Source of the DNA: JBDKTH01 sp964558295
GTDB taxonomy: Bacteria; Planctomycetota; Planctomycetia; Pirellulales; Thermoguttaceae
Direction: 5' to 3'
Assembly: GCA_964558295.1 (NCBI GenBank)
Contig: CAZLDQ010000139.1
Coordinates: forward strand, 1 to 15,559
Length of the DNA: 15,559 nucleotides
Positions 1-7,445 of this stretch are shown piece after piece. The notes below the pieces were generated by a model. The model worked only from the letters and a program-made list of their open reading frames with translations, was not told the DNA's origin and ran no database searches. Each line of letters starts with the position of its first letter. Within the stretch, counting starts at the first letter, position 1. The position numbers and the translations under genes were made by a program.

Positions 1-52
1 GTACGCACGGTGGTGTGACAGGGACAGCCCGCGAGGGCTTACCTATGTCGAT
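1..52 (+). mobile_element. 3' end of a group II intron (end of domain V plus domain VI)
   Basis: The first 15 bases, GTACGCACGGTGGTG, match the 3' strand of domain V in a common class of bacterial group II introns (recognised from memory, not searched). Bases 17-52 fold as a domain VI: GACAGG (17-22) pairs with CC (42-43) and TGTC (46-49), leaving a TA bulge, and AGCCC (26-30) pairs with GGGCT (35-39) across a GCGA tetraloop. The bulged A45 is the eighth base from the proposed 3' end, where a branch-point adenosine is expected, and the intron would end in AT at 51-52, fitting the usual 3' AY. Homology to the IS66 transposase on the opposite strand stops at exactly this point. The 5' part of the intron and any reverse transcriptase lie outside the window. 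The intron is antisense to the transposase, so it could not splice out of that mRNA. Confidence 0.72.
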
Positions 53-329
53 TGGTAGCGATCACCGTCCAGATCCGCTCGCACCACCGGCGGCCTTTCT
101 CGCTCCGTGTCCCTTGCGTGATGTGCCGGTCGATCACCACGAAACGAATCGCCTGCTCCGCAAGATTGTTCGTCGGATCGATGCCCGGCGTCGTGATGAA
201 GCGGAAGTAGGCTTCTCCGTTCTCGCGGAACCGTGTCGCCAAGTTCCGGGCATGCTTCGCGTCCGAGCAGCGGTCGAGTGTGTGGGGCTCGAAATGATCG
301 ACGGCCTCGGGCGGGAAGGCGGACCGCAA
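53..329 (-). pseudogene. IS66-family transposase (TnpC), C-terminal fragment
   Basis: The reverse strand encodes the typical C-terminal block of IS66 TnpC transposases: HARNLATRFRENGEAYFRF, then TTPGIDPTNNLAEQAIRFVV, then RHITQGTRSEKGRRWCERIW and TVIAT. The NNLAEQAIR segment carries the conserved Asn and the last acidic residue of the DDE catalytic core. A full TnpC is around 500 residues; fewer than 100 are recognisable here. The 3' end is cut at position 53 by the group II intron, after which the frame reads four unrelated residues to a stop at 39-41. Upstream of about position 260 the frame stays open but no longer resembles IS66, so the 5' limit is approximate. The fragment cannot be functional. 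IS66 normally also has tnpA and tnpB, neither of which is adjacent. Confidence 0.85.
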
Positions 330-410
330 GTGTTGGTCGAGTCCCGGCTGGACGCCCTGCTTCCGCTCCCAAACAAGTTGGCTTTCTTGGCAATTGCTTG
401 GGGGGGACGC

Positions 411-439
411 TTGACATGGCCTCGTCCCGCAACGAGATT
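411..439 (+). promoter_or_regulatory. Possible promoter of the GH-A gene
   Basis: A perfect TTGACA -35 hexamer (411-416) is followed after 17 bases by a poor -10 (GAGATT, 434-439, 3 of 6 matches). It lies about 90 bases upstream of the first plausible start of the glycosidase-like gene. The weak -10 makes this only a candidate. Confidence 0.25.
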
Positions 440-529
440 TTCGTTAAGTCGGGCTGCTGCTGTGAGAACCCAGTGGCCACGAAAAAAGGTACAGACCCCG
501 TGAACAGTCATACCGAATGGAACAACGAC

Positions 530-1891
530 ATGAACGATGGCAAGCAAGGGACCAGCAGTCTTTCTCGCCGCGAGGCAATCAAACTCGGAGTCGGAACCCT
601 TCTCAGCTCGGCAGTTGCCGCGAGCGGCACGCGCGCGGAGGAAGGCAAAGCGGCGACGGAGGCAACCGAACAAAAGCGTCTGGCTATTTCGTTTTGGATC
701 TGGGCGTTGTGGAACACGGGATCCAACCGCATCGTCAACGACTTCGAAGTGCGCGTGGCGGAGGCGGTGGAGCGCGGCTTCAACTGCTTCCGGATCGAGG
801 GCGGTGCGGGAATCACGCATGACGCCAAAGGCCGGCCGCGCGGCGAACTGGAGTTCTACCCCGTCCTGCCGGGCCATGATCTGCTTACTCGCGGGCAGCA
901 GCACATGACCGGCGGTCGTGTCGATCTGCTCAAACGCCTGATCGAGCTGTGCACGGTCGCCAAACGCTATAATGTCAAGCTGATCCTGTCGAGTTGGTAT
1001 TACCTGCACACGTTCTGGTTTACTGACAAGAACCTGACGGCCGAGTTGTTGGGGCTGCCCGTGGAGAAACGATTCATGGTTTTCGCCCGTGGGCTGGACC
1101 GGATCCTCGAGGAGTTGGAACAACGGGGCTTGGCCGACACCATCGCCACCGCAGAAATCTTCAACGAGGTGACCCCTAGTTACCACGGCAGAACCGTCGA
1201 TCACGAGGAAGCGTTGGATTTCCTGAAAACGCGTCACCCGGGTATTCGGTTTTCCCTGGACACCGACAATTTCGATACCGCGAGGATACCGCGCAACGCG
1301 CAGGTGTGGACGTACCACAGCTACTATCTGTGGCCCATCTACGGACTTCTCGAGCAAGACCTGATCAATGGCGACAAGGACCTGAACGATCCCGCGGCTT
1401 ACGCCCCAGTCCGTCGCTTCCTGCGCCGGGATCTCGTGCCGTTTCAGGCGATCCTCGACAGTCGCGGGGGGCGTCCTCCCATCGCACGCAACTGGTATCG
1501 TCGCATCTGGCTGTATCGCAACCTCGATCCGAACGCGATGCCGGAATTGGAGCGTCTGCTGCAGGAGGATCTGGAGAATCGCATCGACGAATTCAAGCAG
1601 CGCGCGACAAACGCGGTGGAGCAACTTGTGAAAACGCGCGACAGCGTTCTGCCCGGTATCCCGCTGATCCTGGGCGAGGGCGCCAGTTACTGCGCGGATC
1701 ACCGGCTCCGCTGGGAGGAGCGTTCCGACGCCTACTGGGAAGTGGTGGAACACGCCGCCCGTGCCTACCGACAACACGGACTGGTGGGCGCCGTGCCACG
1801 CACGAATAGCGGACCGGACGACCCGGTCTGGCACGAGTATCCCGAGCGGTTGAAGCGTGCGAACGCCGTGTTCCTCGGCGAGAAGCCGTGA
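530..1891 (+). CDS. Tat-exported, cellulase-like glycoside hydrolase (clan GH-A fold)
   Basis: This 453-residue protein is probably a secreted glycosidase or sugar-binding relative of cellulases. Residues 12-18 read SRREAIK, a twin-arginine motif, followed by a hydrophobic stretch and AASGTRA, a plausible cleavage region near 36; so export by Tat to the periplasm is likely. The mature part has TIM-barrel features: AEIFNEVTPS places Asn212-Glu213 as the clan GH-A acid/base pair at the end of strand 4, WTYHSYY (260-266) resembles the strand 6 His-x-Tyr, and LILGEGASYC places Glu383 as the strand 7 nucleophile. These assignments come from motif reading, not a structure. The substrate cannot be told. 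The ATG at 530 was chosen because it directly precedes the Tat signal; an in-frame GTG at 500 would add 10 residues and has AAAAAAGG upstream. The open frame extends back to 233, but that part overlaps IS66 sequence. The gene is intact although flanked by IS remnants on both sides, and no partner gene sits next to it. Confidence 0.8.
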   Translation: MNDGKQGTSSLSRREAIKLGVGTLLSSAVAASGTRAEEGKAATEATEQKRLAISFWIWALWNTGSNRIVNDFEVRVAEAVERGFNCFRIEGGAGITHDAKGRPRGELEFYPVLPGHDLLTRGQQHMTGGRVDLLKRLIELCTVAKRYNVKLILSSWYYLHTFWFTDKNLTAELLGLPVEKRFMVFARGLDRILEELEQRGLADTIATAEIFNEVTPSYHGRTVDHEEALDFLKTRHPGIRFSLDTDNFDTARIPRNAQVWTYHSYYLWPIYGLLEQDLINGDKDLNDPAAYAPVRRFLRRDLVPFQAILDSRGGRPPIARNWYRRIWLYRNLDPNAMPELERLLQEDLENRIDEFKQRATNAVEQLVKTRDSVLPGIPLILGEGASYCADHRLRWEERSDAYWEVVEHAARAYRQHGLVGAVPRTNSGPDDPVWHEYPERLKRANAVFLGEKP

Positions 1892-2104
1892 CCTCGTGAC
1901 AAACCATTACGCCAAAGAGCAACCTCCAACAAACAGGGCATTCGCCATGAAACCCACACCTGGGAGGAGAAAAGCTTCCATAGGGAAAGTCTGAGTCTGT
2001 GAACTTGTTTTGAGCAGAATTGTGAAACGGTCTTGTTTTCCCGAGGATTTCGTGGAGGATCGTGGGCAAGTGGAGTCCATCCGCAAGGTGAGGTAAGGAG
2101 CCCC
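1892..2104. other. Spacer between the GH-A gene and the IS1380 remnant
   Basis: There is no credible gene here. The last 12 bases contain AAGGAG (2095-2100), the ribosome binding site of the decayed transposase. The IS1380 terminal inverted repeat should lie in this spacer but I could not pair it confidently with a right end. No terminator hairpin was seen after the GH-A stop. Confidence 0.5.
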
Positions 2105-3187
2105 ATGGGTTTCACCATCACGTAGACCGACAAAGTCCTCGTTTCGCACTCCGGACTGGCCCTGATCGGAGCGATCTTGCAGTCGTGGCCGCTTCGCAAG
2201 CGGCTCAAAGAGATCCGCCTGGGAGAGCGAAAGCGTCCGGAGCTGCCGCACGGCGACGTGCTCGTGGCGATGATCGGGCTGGTGCCTGGGCAATGGCGAC
2301 TACGCTGCCATTGAGGCCTATCGCCAGGAGGAGTTCTTCCGTCGAGCGTTGGGGCTGACGAAGCTTCCTTCCGAGGAAACGCTGCGGCAGCGGCTGGACC
2401 CGGGTGAGGACCACGGCGATAGCAACCTTGCACGACGAATCGGCCCGCCTGGTCGCCCGGCACGCTCCGGCCTTGACGCCCGGCCATGGCGCCTGGATTC
2501 CCTGTGGAGAACCTCCGCCGGTTGCAGAAAAAGAAGCAAGTGGACTGGATCATCAAGCCCAACCTGCGGAAGGAATCGGAGGCGGACTGGCTGGAGGAGG
2601 CCCATGGCGAGTGGGAATCGCCCCGGAAGGGCAAGGAGGTCTCCACGGGCGAGACCTGGCGGGAACGGGACGGGAAAATGTACCGGGTGGTCTTCGAGGT
2701 CATCCAGCGAACGCTCACTGCTGACGGCCAGCGGCTGCTGGTGCCGGAGACCGCGATTGCCACCTGGTGGACGAGCCTCAAGCTTTCGGCCAAGCAGGTC
2801 ATCGAACGCGATCCCCAGCATGGCACGAGCGAACAGTCCCACTCGGAACTCAACAGCGACATGGACCTGGACCGGAGCGGGGAGTCTGCCACCAATGCCC
2901 TGATGTTCTCGCTGGGGCGGGCGGTCTACAACCTCCTGCGGCTGTGCGGCCAGCGGACGCTGGCCGAAAACGAATCGCTGCCGCCGGAGGCAAAGATGCC
3001 GCTTTCCAAGCCGGTCTTCCGCCGCCGTCTGCGGAGCATGATCCAGGACTAGAAGTACTTTGTCGCCCGCCTGACCCGCCATGCGAACCGCTGGAGCCCC
3101 TCGCTGTGGCGTCGCAATCCGTGGCGATCGGTCTGGGCGCGTGTCTACGCCTGCTTCCTCGCACCGTCTGCACATCAGACCGGTTAA
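2105..3187 (+). pseudogene. IS1380-family transposase, decayed (nonsense, frameshifts, internal deletion)
   Basis: Read across frames, the segment follows an IS1380 (DDE, IS4-like) transposase from N- to C-terminus. The ATG at 2105 follows an AAGGAG site. Codon 7 is TAG (2123-2125). The frame then continues with LALIGAILQSWPLRKRLKEI and HGDVLVAMIGL. A one-base shift near 2282 moves the frame to CLGNGDYAAIEAYRQEEFF and ALGLTKLPSEETLRQRLD. Near 2404 another shift gives LHDESARLVARHAPALTP, and around 2480-2500 roughly 100 codons of the catalytic middle are missing. The last third is well preserved: NLRRLQKKKQVDWIIKPNLR, then the acidic SHSELNSDMDLDR block and ATNALMFSLGRAVYNLLRLC. A TAG at 3050-3052 interrupts RSMIQD-KYFVARLTRHANRW, and the frame finally closes at 3187. 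It is non-functional. The middle deletion rather than scattered mutation alone suggests old decay. Confidence 0.85.
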
Positions 3188-3215
3188 TTTACCCCAAACA
3201 CATACGATTGGAAGT

Positions 3216-3488
3216 TCACGGATTCAGGTAGTATTCGTCGGCTACTTGATAGTAGCTGAGGCAGGTGCGTTGTTGCGCGGCGATTTCAACCCGGTAGACC
3301 GTGCCCGCCCTCTCCTCCGCACGATCGATGAGCGATTCGAGGACGTAAGGGCCGACGTATTCGGTGCGGGCCGGATCGCGGCTGGGTCTTTCGATCAGCT
3401 TGTGAGAGGCTTCTCGAACAGTATCCGTGGAGTTGCACCTGGATGTGTGCGAGCCCTTTCTATGCCTCCCGATTCGGCGACGCACCAT
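3216..3488 (-). CDS. Small protein of unknown function, coupled to the P-type ATPase gene
   Basis: This is a 90-residue ORF whose ATG (3486-3488) lies inside the end of the ATPase gene, overlapping it by 29 bases in another frame. Such overlap suggests translational coupling. The N-terminal 20 residues are basic and rich in Arg, His and Ser. The rest, from about residue 24, looks like a compact folded domain: an amphipathic stretch TVREASHKLIERP, then RTEYVGPYVLESLIDRAEER, then AGTVYRVEIAAQQRTCLSYY, ending DEYYLNP. The C-terminal part has a balanced, protein-like composition with alternating beta-like segments (TVYRVEI, CLSYYQV), no signal peptide and no membrane segment. I do not recognise the family. 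The Shine-Dalgarno is weak. Position as the last gene of the Usp/ATPase unit suggests an accessory cytoplasmic role, but that is inference. A downstream start is possible because the Arg/His-rich N-terminus looks less protein-like than the rest. Confidence 0.6.
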   Translation of the reverse strand: MVRRRIGRHRKGSHTSRCNSTDTVREASHKLIERPSRDPARTEYVGPYVLESLIDRAEERAGTVYRVEIAAQQRTCLSYYQVADEYYLNP

Positions 3489-6213
3489 GGTGTCTTTCTG
3501 ACCGGCTGAAACGGCGGCGGAGGAACTTTTCCAGTTCAATCACCAGATACGTCAGCAGCGAGGCCGCGAGGACCCAGCCCCACTGTTGCCAACCAATCGG
3601 AGCCGTGTTGAACAGCCTATTCATCACCGAAGAATAGGTGAAGAGCATCTGAAGTAGAATCATCGTGGATACGCCAACGATGATCCAGAAATTAGACAGC
3701 AGGCCCACGTGGAACATTGAGTAGGTCAACGAGCGGCTGTTGAAAAGGTAGAACATCTCGACGAATACGAAGACGTTGACGGCGACGGTACGGGCTTCAG
3801 CATCACTCATTCCGCGGACGAGGGCCAGCTCGAAGAAGCCGAACGCGGCTGCCAAGAGGATTCCGCCGACGAGAAAGATCCGGATGATCAGCTCCTTAGT
3901 GAGGATTGGCTGTTGCGGATTACGGGGCGCCCGGGTCATGATCCCTGGCTCTTTGGGCTCAAAGGCGAGCATTAGCCCCAAGAGAACGGCCGTGGTCATG
4001 TTGATCCAGAGAATCTGCAGGGGGAGGATCGGCAGCGTAGTTGCGGCGAGGATGGCGGCAAGGATCACCAGTCCTTCCCCCAGATTCGTCGGAAGCGTCC
4101 AGACGATGAACTTCGTGAGGTTGTCGAAGATGCCACGTCCTTCTTCAATGGCTGACTCGATGCTGGCGAAGTTGTCGTCGGTCAGCACCATGTCGGCGGC
4201 GTCTTTGGCCACCTCGGTCCCGGTGATTCCCATCGCGACGCCGATGTCAGCTTGTTTTAGCGCCGGGGCGTCGTTGACGCCATCGCCGGTCATCGCCACG
4301 ACATGGCCGCGGCCTTGCAGGGCCCGGACAAGACGTAGCTTCTGTTCCGGCGTCACCCTCGCGAAGACACTGACCTGTTCGGCTACATCGGGCAGTGCTT
4401 CGTCGCTGAGCATTGCGAGATCCCGGCCTGACATCGCCTCGGGGAGCCGATCACCGTTGGGATGCCGGGCGATACCGATCTGTCGGGCGATGGCGGCGGC
4501 CGTCAGGGCATGATCGCCCGTGATCATCTTGACCTGAATCCCCGCCGTGTGACACTGCTTCACGGCCGTGATTGCCTCGGCACGAGGCGGGTCGATCATT
4601 CCTTGCAACCCGAGAAACACCAGTCCCGAGGCGACCATATCGTGCTCAAGCCGTTCACTGTCTGCGGGACGGTGGTCGCGGGCGAAGGCGAGAACCCGCA
4701 AGCCTCGCGAGGCGAGATCTGCAGCGACCTGATGAATCGTGTCACGGTCCAAGGCTTCGTCTTCTCCCCGGGAACTGAGCGTCTGATCACAGCGATTGAG
4801 GATCGCTTCGACGGCGCCTTTGACGTAGACCGTGCGGCGATGGTTGGGACCGTGGTCATGGAGCGTGGCCATGTACTGGTGTTCCGACTCAAAAGGAATT
4901 GCATCGACGCGAGGCAATTCCGCGTGTAAGTCATCCGGGGTCAGGCCAGCCTTTGCCGCCGACACGAGCAAGGCCCCCTCGGTTGGATCGCCGTGGACCA
5001 CCCAGCGGCCGTCGTGCCACTCGAGCCGCGAGTCGTTGCACAGGAGTCCCGCACGGAGACACTCGTACAATGCCAAGTTCGTTTCGGGCGATTCTGCCTG
5101 ATCATCGAGGGCATTGATCTCTCCCCCCGGTGCATAACCAGCCCCGGAGACATGATACGCGAGACCGCCGGCGTAAATCGCCTGAACCGTCATCTGGTTC
5201 TCGGTGAGCGTGCCGGTCTTGTCGGAACAGATGACAGTGGTACTCCCGAGGGTCTCGACAGCCGGAAGCTTGCGGATGATGGCTCGTCGCCGTGCCATGC
5301 GAGCCACGCCGATTGCCAGGGTGATCGTGATGGCCGCAGGCAGTCCTTCGGGAATGGCAGCCACCGCTAACGCCACGGCGGCCATGAACATATCAAACCA
5401 CGGTTCACCTCGCCAGGTCCCAATTGCCACGGTTGCAGCGGCAAACAGAAGAATGGAGTAGAGCAGCAGGTGACTGAAACGCGTAATCTGGCGGGTCAAG
5501 GGGGTCTCCAACTCGGCAGTCCCCGCAATCATCTCGGAGATACGCCCCACTTCCGTCTGGAGACCAGTTGCGATCACCACGCCCGTTGCTTGGCCATAAG
5601 TCACCAGGGAGGAGGAATAGGCCAGATTCGTGCGATCGGCCAATAGAGTCTCGGCAGGTAAAGGCTCAGTCGACTTCGCGACAGGCAGCGACTCACCGGT
5701 GAGTGCCGACTCGTCCACTTGGAGATCACGGACGCGAACCAGCCGCAGGTCGGCGGGAACCTTGTCTCCGGACTGGACAAGAACGACGTCGCCAGGAACC
5801 AGTCCTTCGGACGGGAGTTGTTGCTTCTGTCCCTCACGAACAGCCGTTGCCTGAGTGGTCATGGTCTTGGCCAAGGCTTCCAGGGCTTGGACAGCGCGCG
5901 TCTCCTGAATGAATCCGATGACGGCGTTGATCAACACGACGCCGAAAATGACGCCGGCTTCCAGGTACTCTTGCAGCACTAGGGTGACCATCGTTGCGGC
6001 CAGGAGAATGTATATCAGCGGCTGATGAAACTGGAGAAGGAAGCGGATCAGCACGCCGGGGCCCTCCTGAGCGGGAACGGCGTTGGGGCCGTATTGCTCT
6101 AGTCGCCGTTGGACTTCATCGGGAGACAATCCTCGTGAAAGATCGGTCTCCAGAAGACGGACGGATTCATCGATGGACAGATGATGCCAGTGCTTGCCGG
6201 TGAGGGGTTCCAT
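3460..6213 (-). CDS. Cation-transporting P-type ATPase (PEGLP type, Ca2+/Na+-pump-like)
   Basis: This 917-residue inner-membrane pump has every P-type hallmark. Residues about 8-75 form the cation-ATPase N-terminal domain (HHLSIDESVRLLETD). The actuator domain carries TGES at 172-175, PEGLP is at 288-292 in M4, DKTGTLT puts the phosphorylated Asp at 331, the hinge MITGD is at 563-567 and TGDGVNDAP at 642-650. About ten hydrophobic segments can be counted, including the C-terminal six characteristic of P2-type pumps. PEGLP is typical of P2A Ca2+ and related Na+/K+ or Mn2+ pumps, not of heavy-metal pumps, which have CPx. M6 reads TLPTNLGEGLVIL, with Asn710 and Glu713 as possible ligands, so the ion cannot be fixed from sequence. 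The open frame extends 65 codons further upstream, but those overlap the preceding usp gene and are low-complexity. The ATG at 6211-6213 starts family-like sequence, although its Shine-Dalgarno is weak. It is 62 bases behind the usp-TPR gene, so probably co-transcribed with it. Confidence 0.93.
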   Translation of the reverse strand: MEPLTGKHWHHLSIDESVRLLETDLSRGLSPDEVQRRLEQYGPNAVPAQEGPGVLIRFLLQFHQPLIYILLAATMVTLVLQEYLEAGVIFGVVLINAVIGFIQETRAVQALEALAKTMTTQATAVREGQKQQLPSEGLVPGDVVLVQSGDKVPADLRLVRVRDLQVDESALTGESLPVAKSTEPLPAETLLADRTNLAYSSSLVTYGQATGVVIATGLQTEVGRISEMIAGTAELETPLTRQITRFSHLLLYSILLFAAATVAIGTWRGEPWFDMFMAAVALAVAAIPEGLPAAITITLAIGVARMARRRAIIRKLPAVETLGSTTVICSDKTGTLTENQMTVQAIYAGGLAYHVSGAGYAPGGEINALDDQAESPETNLALYECLRAGLLCNDSRLEWHDGRWVVHGDPTEGALLVSAAKAGLTPDDLHAELPRVDAIPFESEHQYMATLHDHGPNHRRTVYVKGAVEAILNRCDQTLSSRGEDEALDRDTIHQVAADLASRGLRVLAFARDHRPADSERLEHDMVASGLVFLGLQGMIDPPRAEAITAVKQCHTAGIQVKMITGDHALTAAAIARQIGIARHPNGDRLPEAMSGRDLAMLSDEALPDVAEQVSVFARVTPEQKLRLVRALQGRGHVVAMTGDGVNDAPALKQADIGVAMGITGTEVAKDAADMVLTDDNFASIESAIEEGRGIFDNLTKFIVWTLPTNLGEGLVILAAILAATTLPILPLQILWINMTTAVLLGLMLAFEPKEPGIMTRAPRNPQQPILTKELIIRIFLVGGILLAAAFGFFELALVRGMSDAEARTVAVNVFVFVEMFYLFNSRSLTYSMFHVGLLSNFWIIVGVSTMILLQMLFTYSSVMNRLFNTAPIGWQQWGWVLAASLLTYLVIELEKFLRRRFSRSERHHGASPNREA

Positions 6214-6251
6214 GGGCGTGCGCCGGAGTTGGAGGTATTTCGGGGAGTGTT

Positions 6252-6270
6252 CGCACAATCCGAGTGTGCG
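6252..6270 (-). other. Intercistronic inverted repeat between the usp-TPR and ATPase genes
   Basis: CGCACA (6252-6257) and TGTGCG (6265-6270) are perfect 6-base arms around a 7-base loop, lying in the 62-base gap just upstream of the ATPase start. There is no T-run on the - strand, so it is not a classical terminator. It may shape mRNA stability or ATPase translation. Confidence 0.4.
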
Positions 6271-6275
6271 TAAGG

Positions 6276-7445
6276 TCAAGTGGTTTGTCGGTATTGTCGC
6301 CTCCAAAGTGGATGGCGGACTCGAATATCGGCCTGAATCCGTTCCTCGGCGAGGGTGCGCGTGACCTGTTGCGCTTGTTGGCGATGTTGTTCGGCCTCCT
6401 CGGTCCAACCGAGCTGTTCACATACCGCAGCGAGGCCATCCCAGGCGTCCGGATAGAGTGGCCATGCCTGAAGACAACGCTTGAACTGTCGTGAGGCTTC
6501 GTCTAAGAAGCCCTCCTCAAGTAATTCGTAGCCCAACCGGCAGCGGTCCTCAATGGCTATCGGCTCAGTGTCCAGGTGCGGCCGGATGATCGGTTCCGCA
6601 CGAATTAGGACAATCGAGCAGGGCTGGAGTTCGAGCAATTGTTCGGCGACGCTACCCAGAGTGAGTGTTGTTTGCTGATTCCAGCCCACGGATCCCATGA
6701 TTAGCAGATCGGGAGTGACTTCACGACACACGGCAAGGATTTCGTCGGGCGGATCGCCCTGGCGAACTAGCCGTGTCAGGCGGACCCCGCGGGAAGTGAA
6801 CTCCTCGATGAATTTATCGTGGCGAGCCTGTTGCTCCTGAATATACTCATCCTGCGCTTCCTGAGAGATGGGAATCAACCACGACAGGAGGCCGCCCAAT
6901 GGCGCGACCACCGTCACCACAATCAGGTCGGCATCGAAGGTTCTTGCCAGATAGATAGCATTGTTCAGGGCCCGTCGGGCGGATTCGGAAGAATCCACCG
7001 GGCAGAGAATCCGACGGAACGCTGCGCGGCCACCGGGCTTCACCAACCACACGGGCTTGTCGGTCGAACGTATGACACGTTCTGCGGTGTGTCCAACACG
7101 CCGCGACTCGCCGCCGGGTTGCGAAGAGCTCCCCAGAATGATCACATTTGCGTCAAGGTCAACTGCGTGTCGAACGATTTGCTCCGGGGCCATTCCTTCT
7201 TCCAGCAATGCGTCGACGGACGCCACACCCTCGGCCACAATACGATCGGCGAGTGCGCGCATCCGTTCCGTCGCTTTGTCGCGCACGATCTCGCCCAGAA
7301 GTGGGTTGGCGGAGATTGTCGGCAACACGGTCAGCAGGCTGAGTTTGGAGCCGAAGGCCTTGGCCAAGGAGACGGCCTGCGTCACCGTCTCATCTGTCGT
7401 TGGGCCAAAGTCAATTGCTACGAGAAGACGTTTAAGCAGTTGCAT
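6276..7445 (-). CDS. Tandem universal stress protein with C-terminal TPR-like tail
   Basis: This 389-residue cytoplasmic protein contains two UspA-type domains (about 1-137 and 143-282), followed by a helical tail. The first domain begins LKRLLVAIDFG with Asp12, where Usp proteins bind the nucleotide base. Its glycine loop (ILGSSSQPGGESRRVGHT) departs from the consensus, so it may not bind ATP. The second begins FRRILCPVDSSESA and has the canonical G-2X-G-9X-G-S ATP motif at Gly251, Gly254, Gly264 and Ser265. Residues about 298-362 (LGYELLEEGFLDEASRQFKR, then AWDGLAAVCEQLGWTEEAEQ) resemble two TPR helix pairs, suggesting protein-protein contacts. The ATG at 7443-7445 is preferred because AAGGAGG sits 7 bases upstream; an in-frame ATG six codons earlier overlaps that site. 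The gene precedes the P-type ATPase by 62 bases. Its exact role is unknown; Usp proteins generally aid survival under stress. Confidence 0.9.
   Translation of the reverse strand: MQLLKRLLVAIDFGPTTDETVTQAVSLAKAFGSKLSLLTVLPTISANPLLGEIVRDKATERMRALADRIVAEGVASVDALLEEGMAPEQIVRHAVDLDANVIILGSSSQPGGESRRVGHTAERVIRSTDKPVWLVKPGGRAAFRRILCPVDSSESARRALNNAIYLARTFDADLIVVTVVAPLGGLLSWLIPISQEAQDEYIQEQQARHDKFIEEFTSRGVRLTRLVRQGDPPDEILAVCREVTPDLLIMGSVGWNQQTTLTLGSVAEQLLELQPCSIVLIRAEPIIRPHLDTEPIAIEDRCRLGYELLEEGFLDEASRQFKRCLQAWPLYPDAWDGLAAVCEQLGWTEEAEQHRQQAQQVTRTLAEERIQADIRVRHPLWRRQYRQTT

Noticed and set aside
233..529. N-terminal extension of the GH-A open frame
   Set aside because: These 99 codons overlap the IS66 remnant and precede a clear Tat signal peptide, so translation from 233 is not credible.
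134..1834. 566-codon open frame on the - strand
   Set aside because: It is antisense to the GH-A gene over most of its length, its translation is low-complexity and unlike any family, and its last part is an out-of-frame reading of IS66. A high-GC shadow frame.
6214..6408. 65-codon N-terminal extension of the P-type ATPase
   Set aside because: Ser/Thr/Arg-rich sequence unlike the family, overlapping the end of the usp-TPR gene; the family-like N-terminus starts at 6213.
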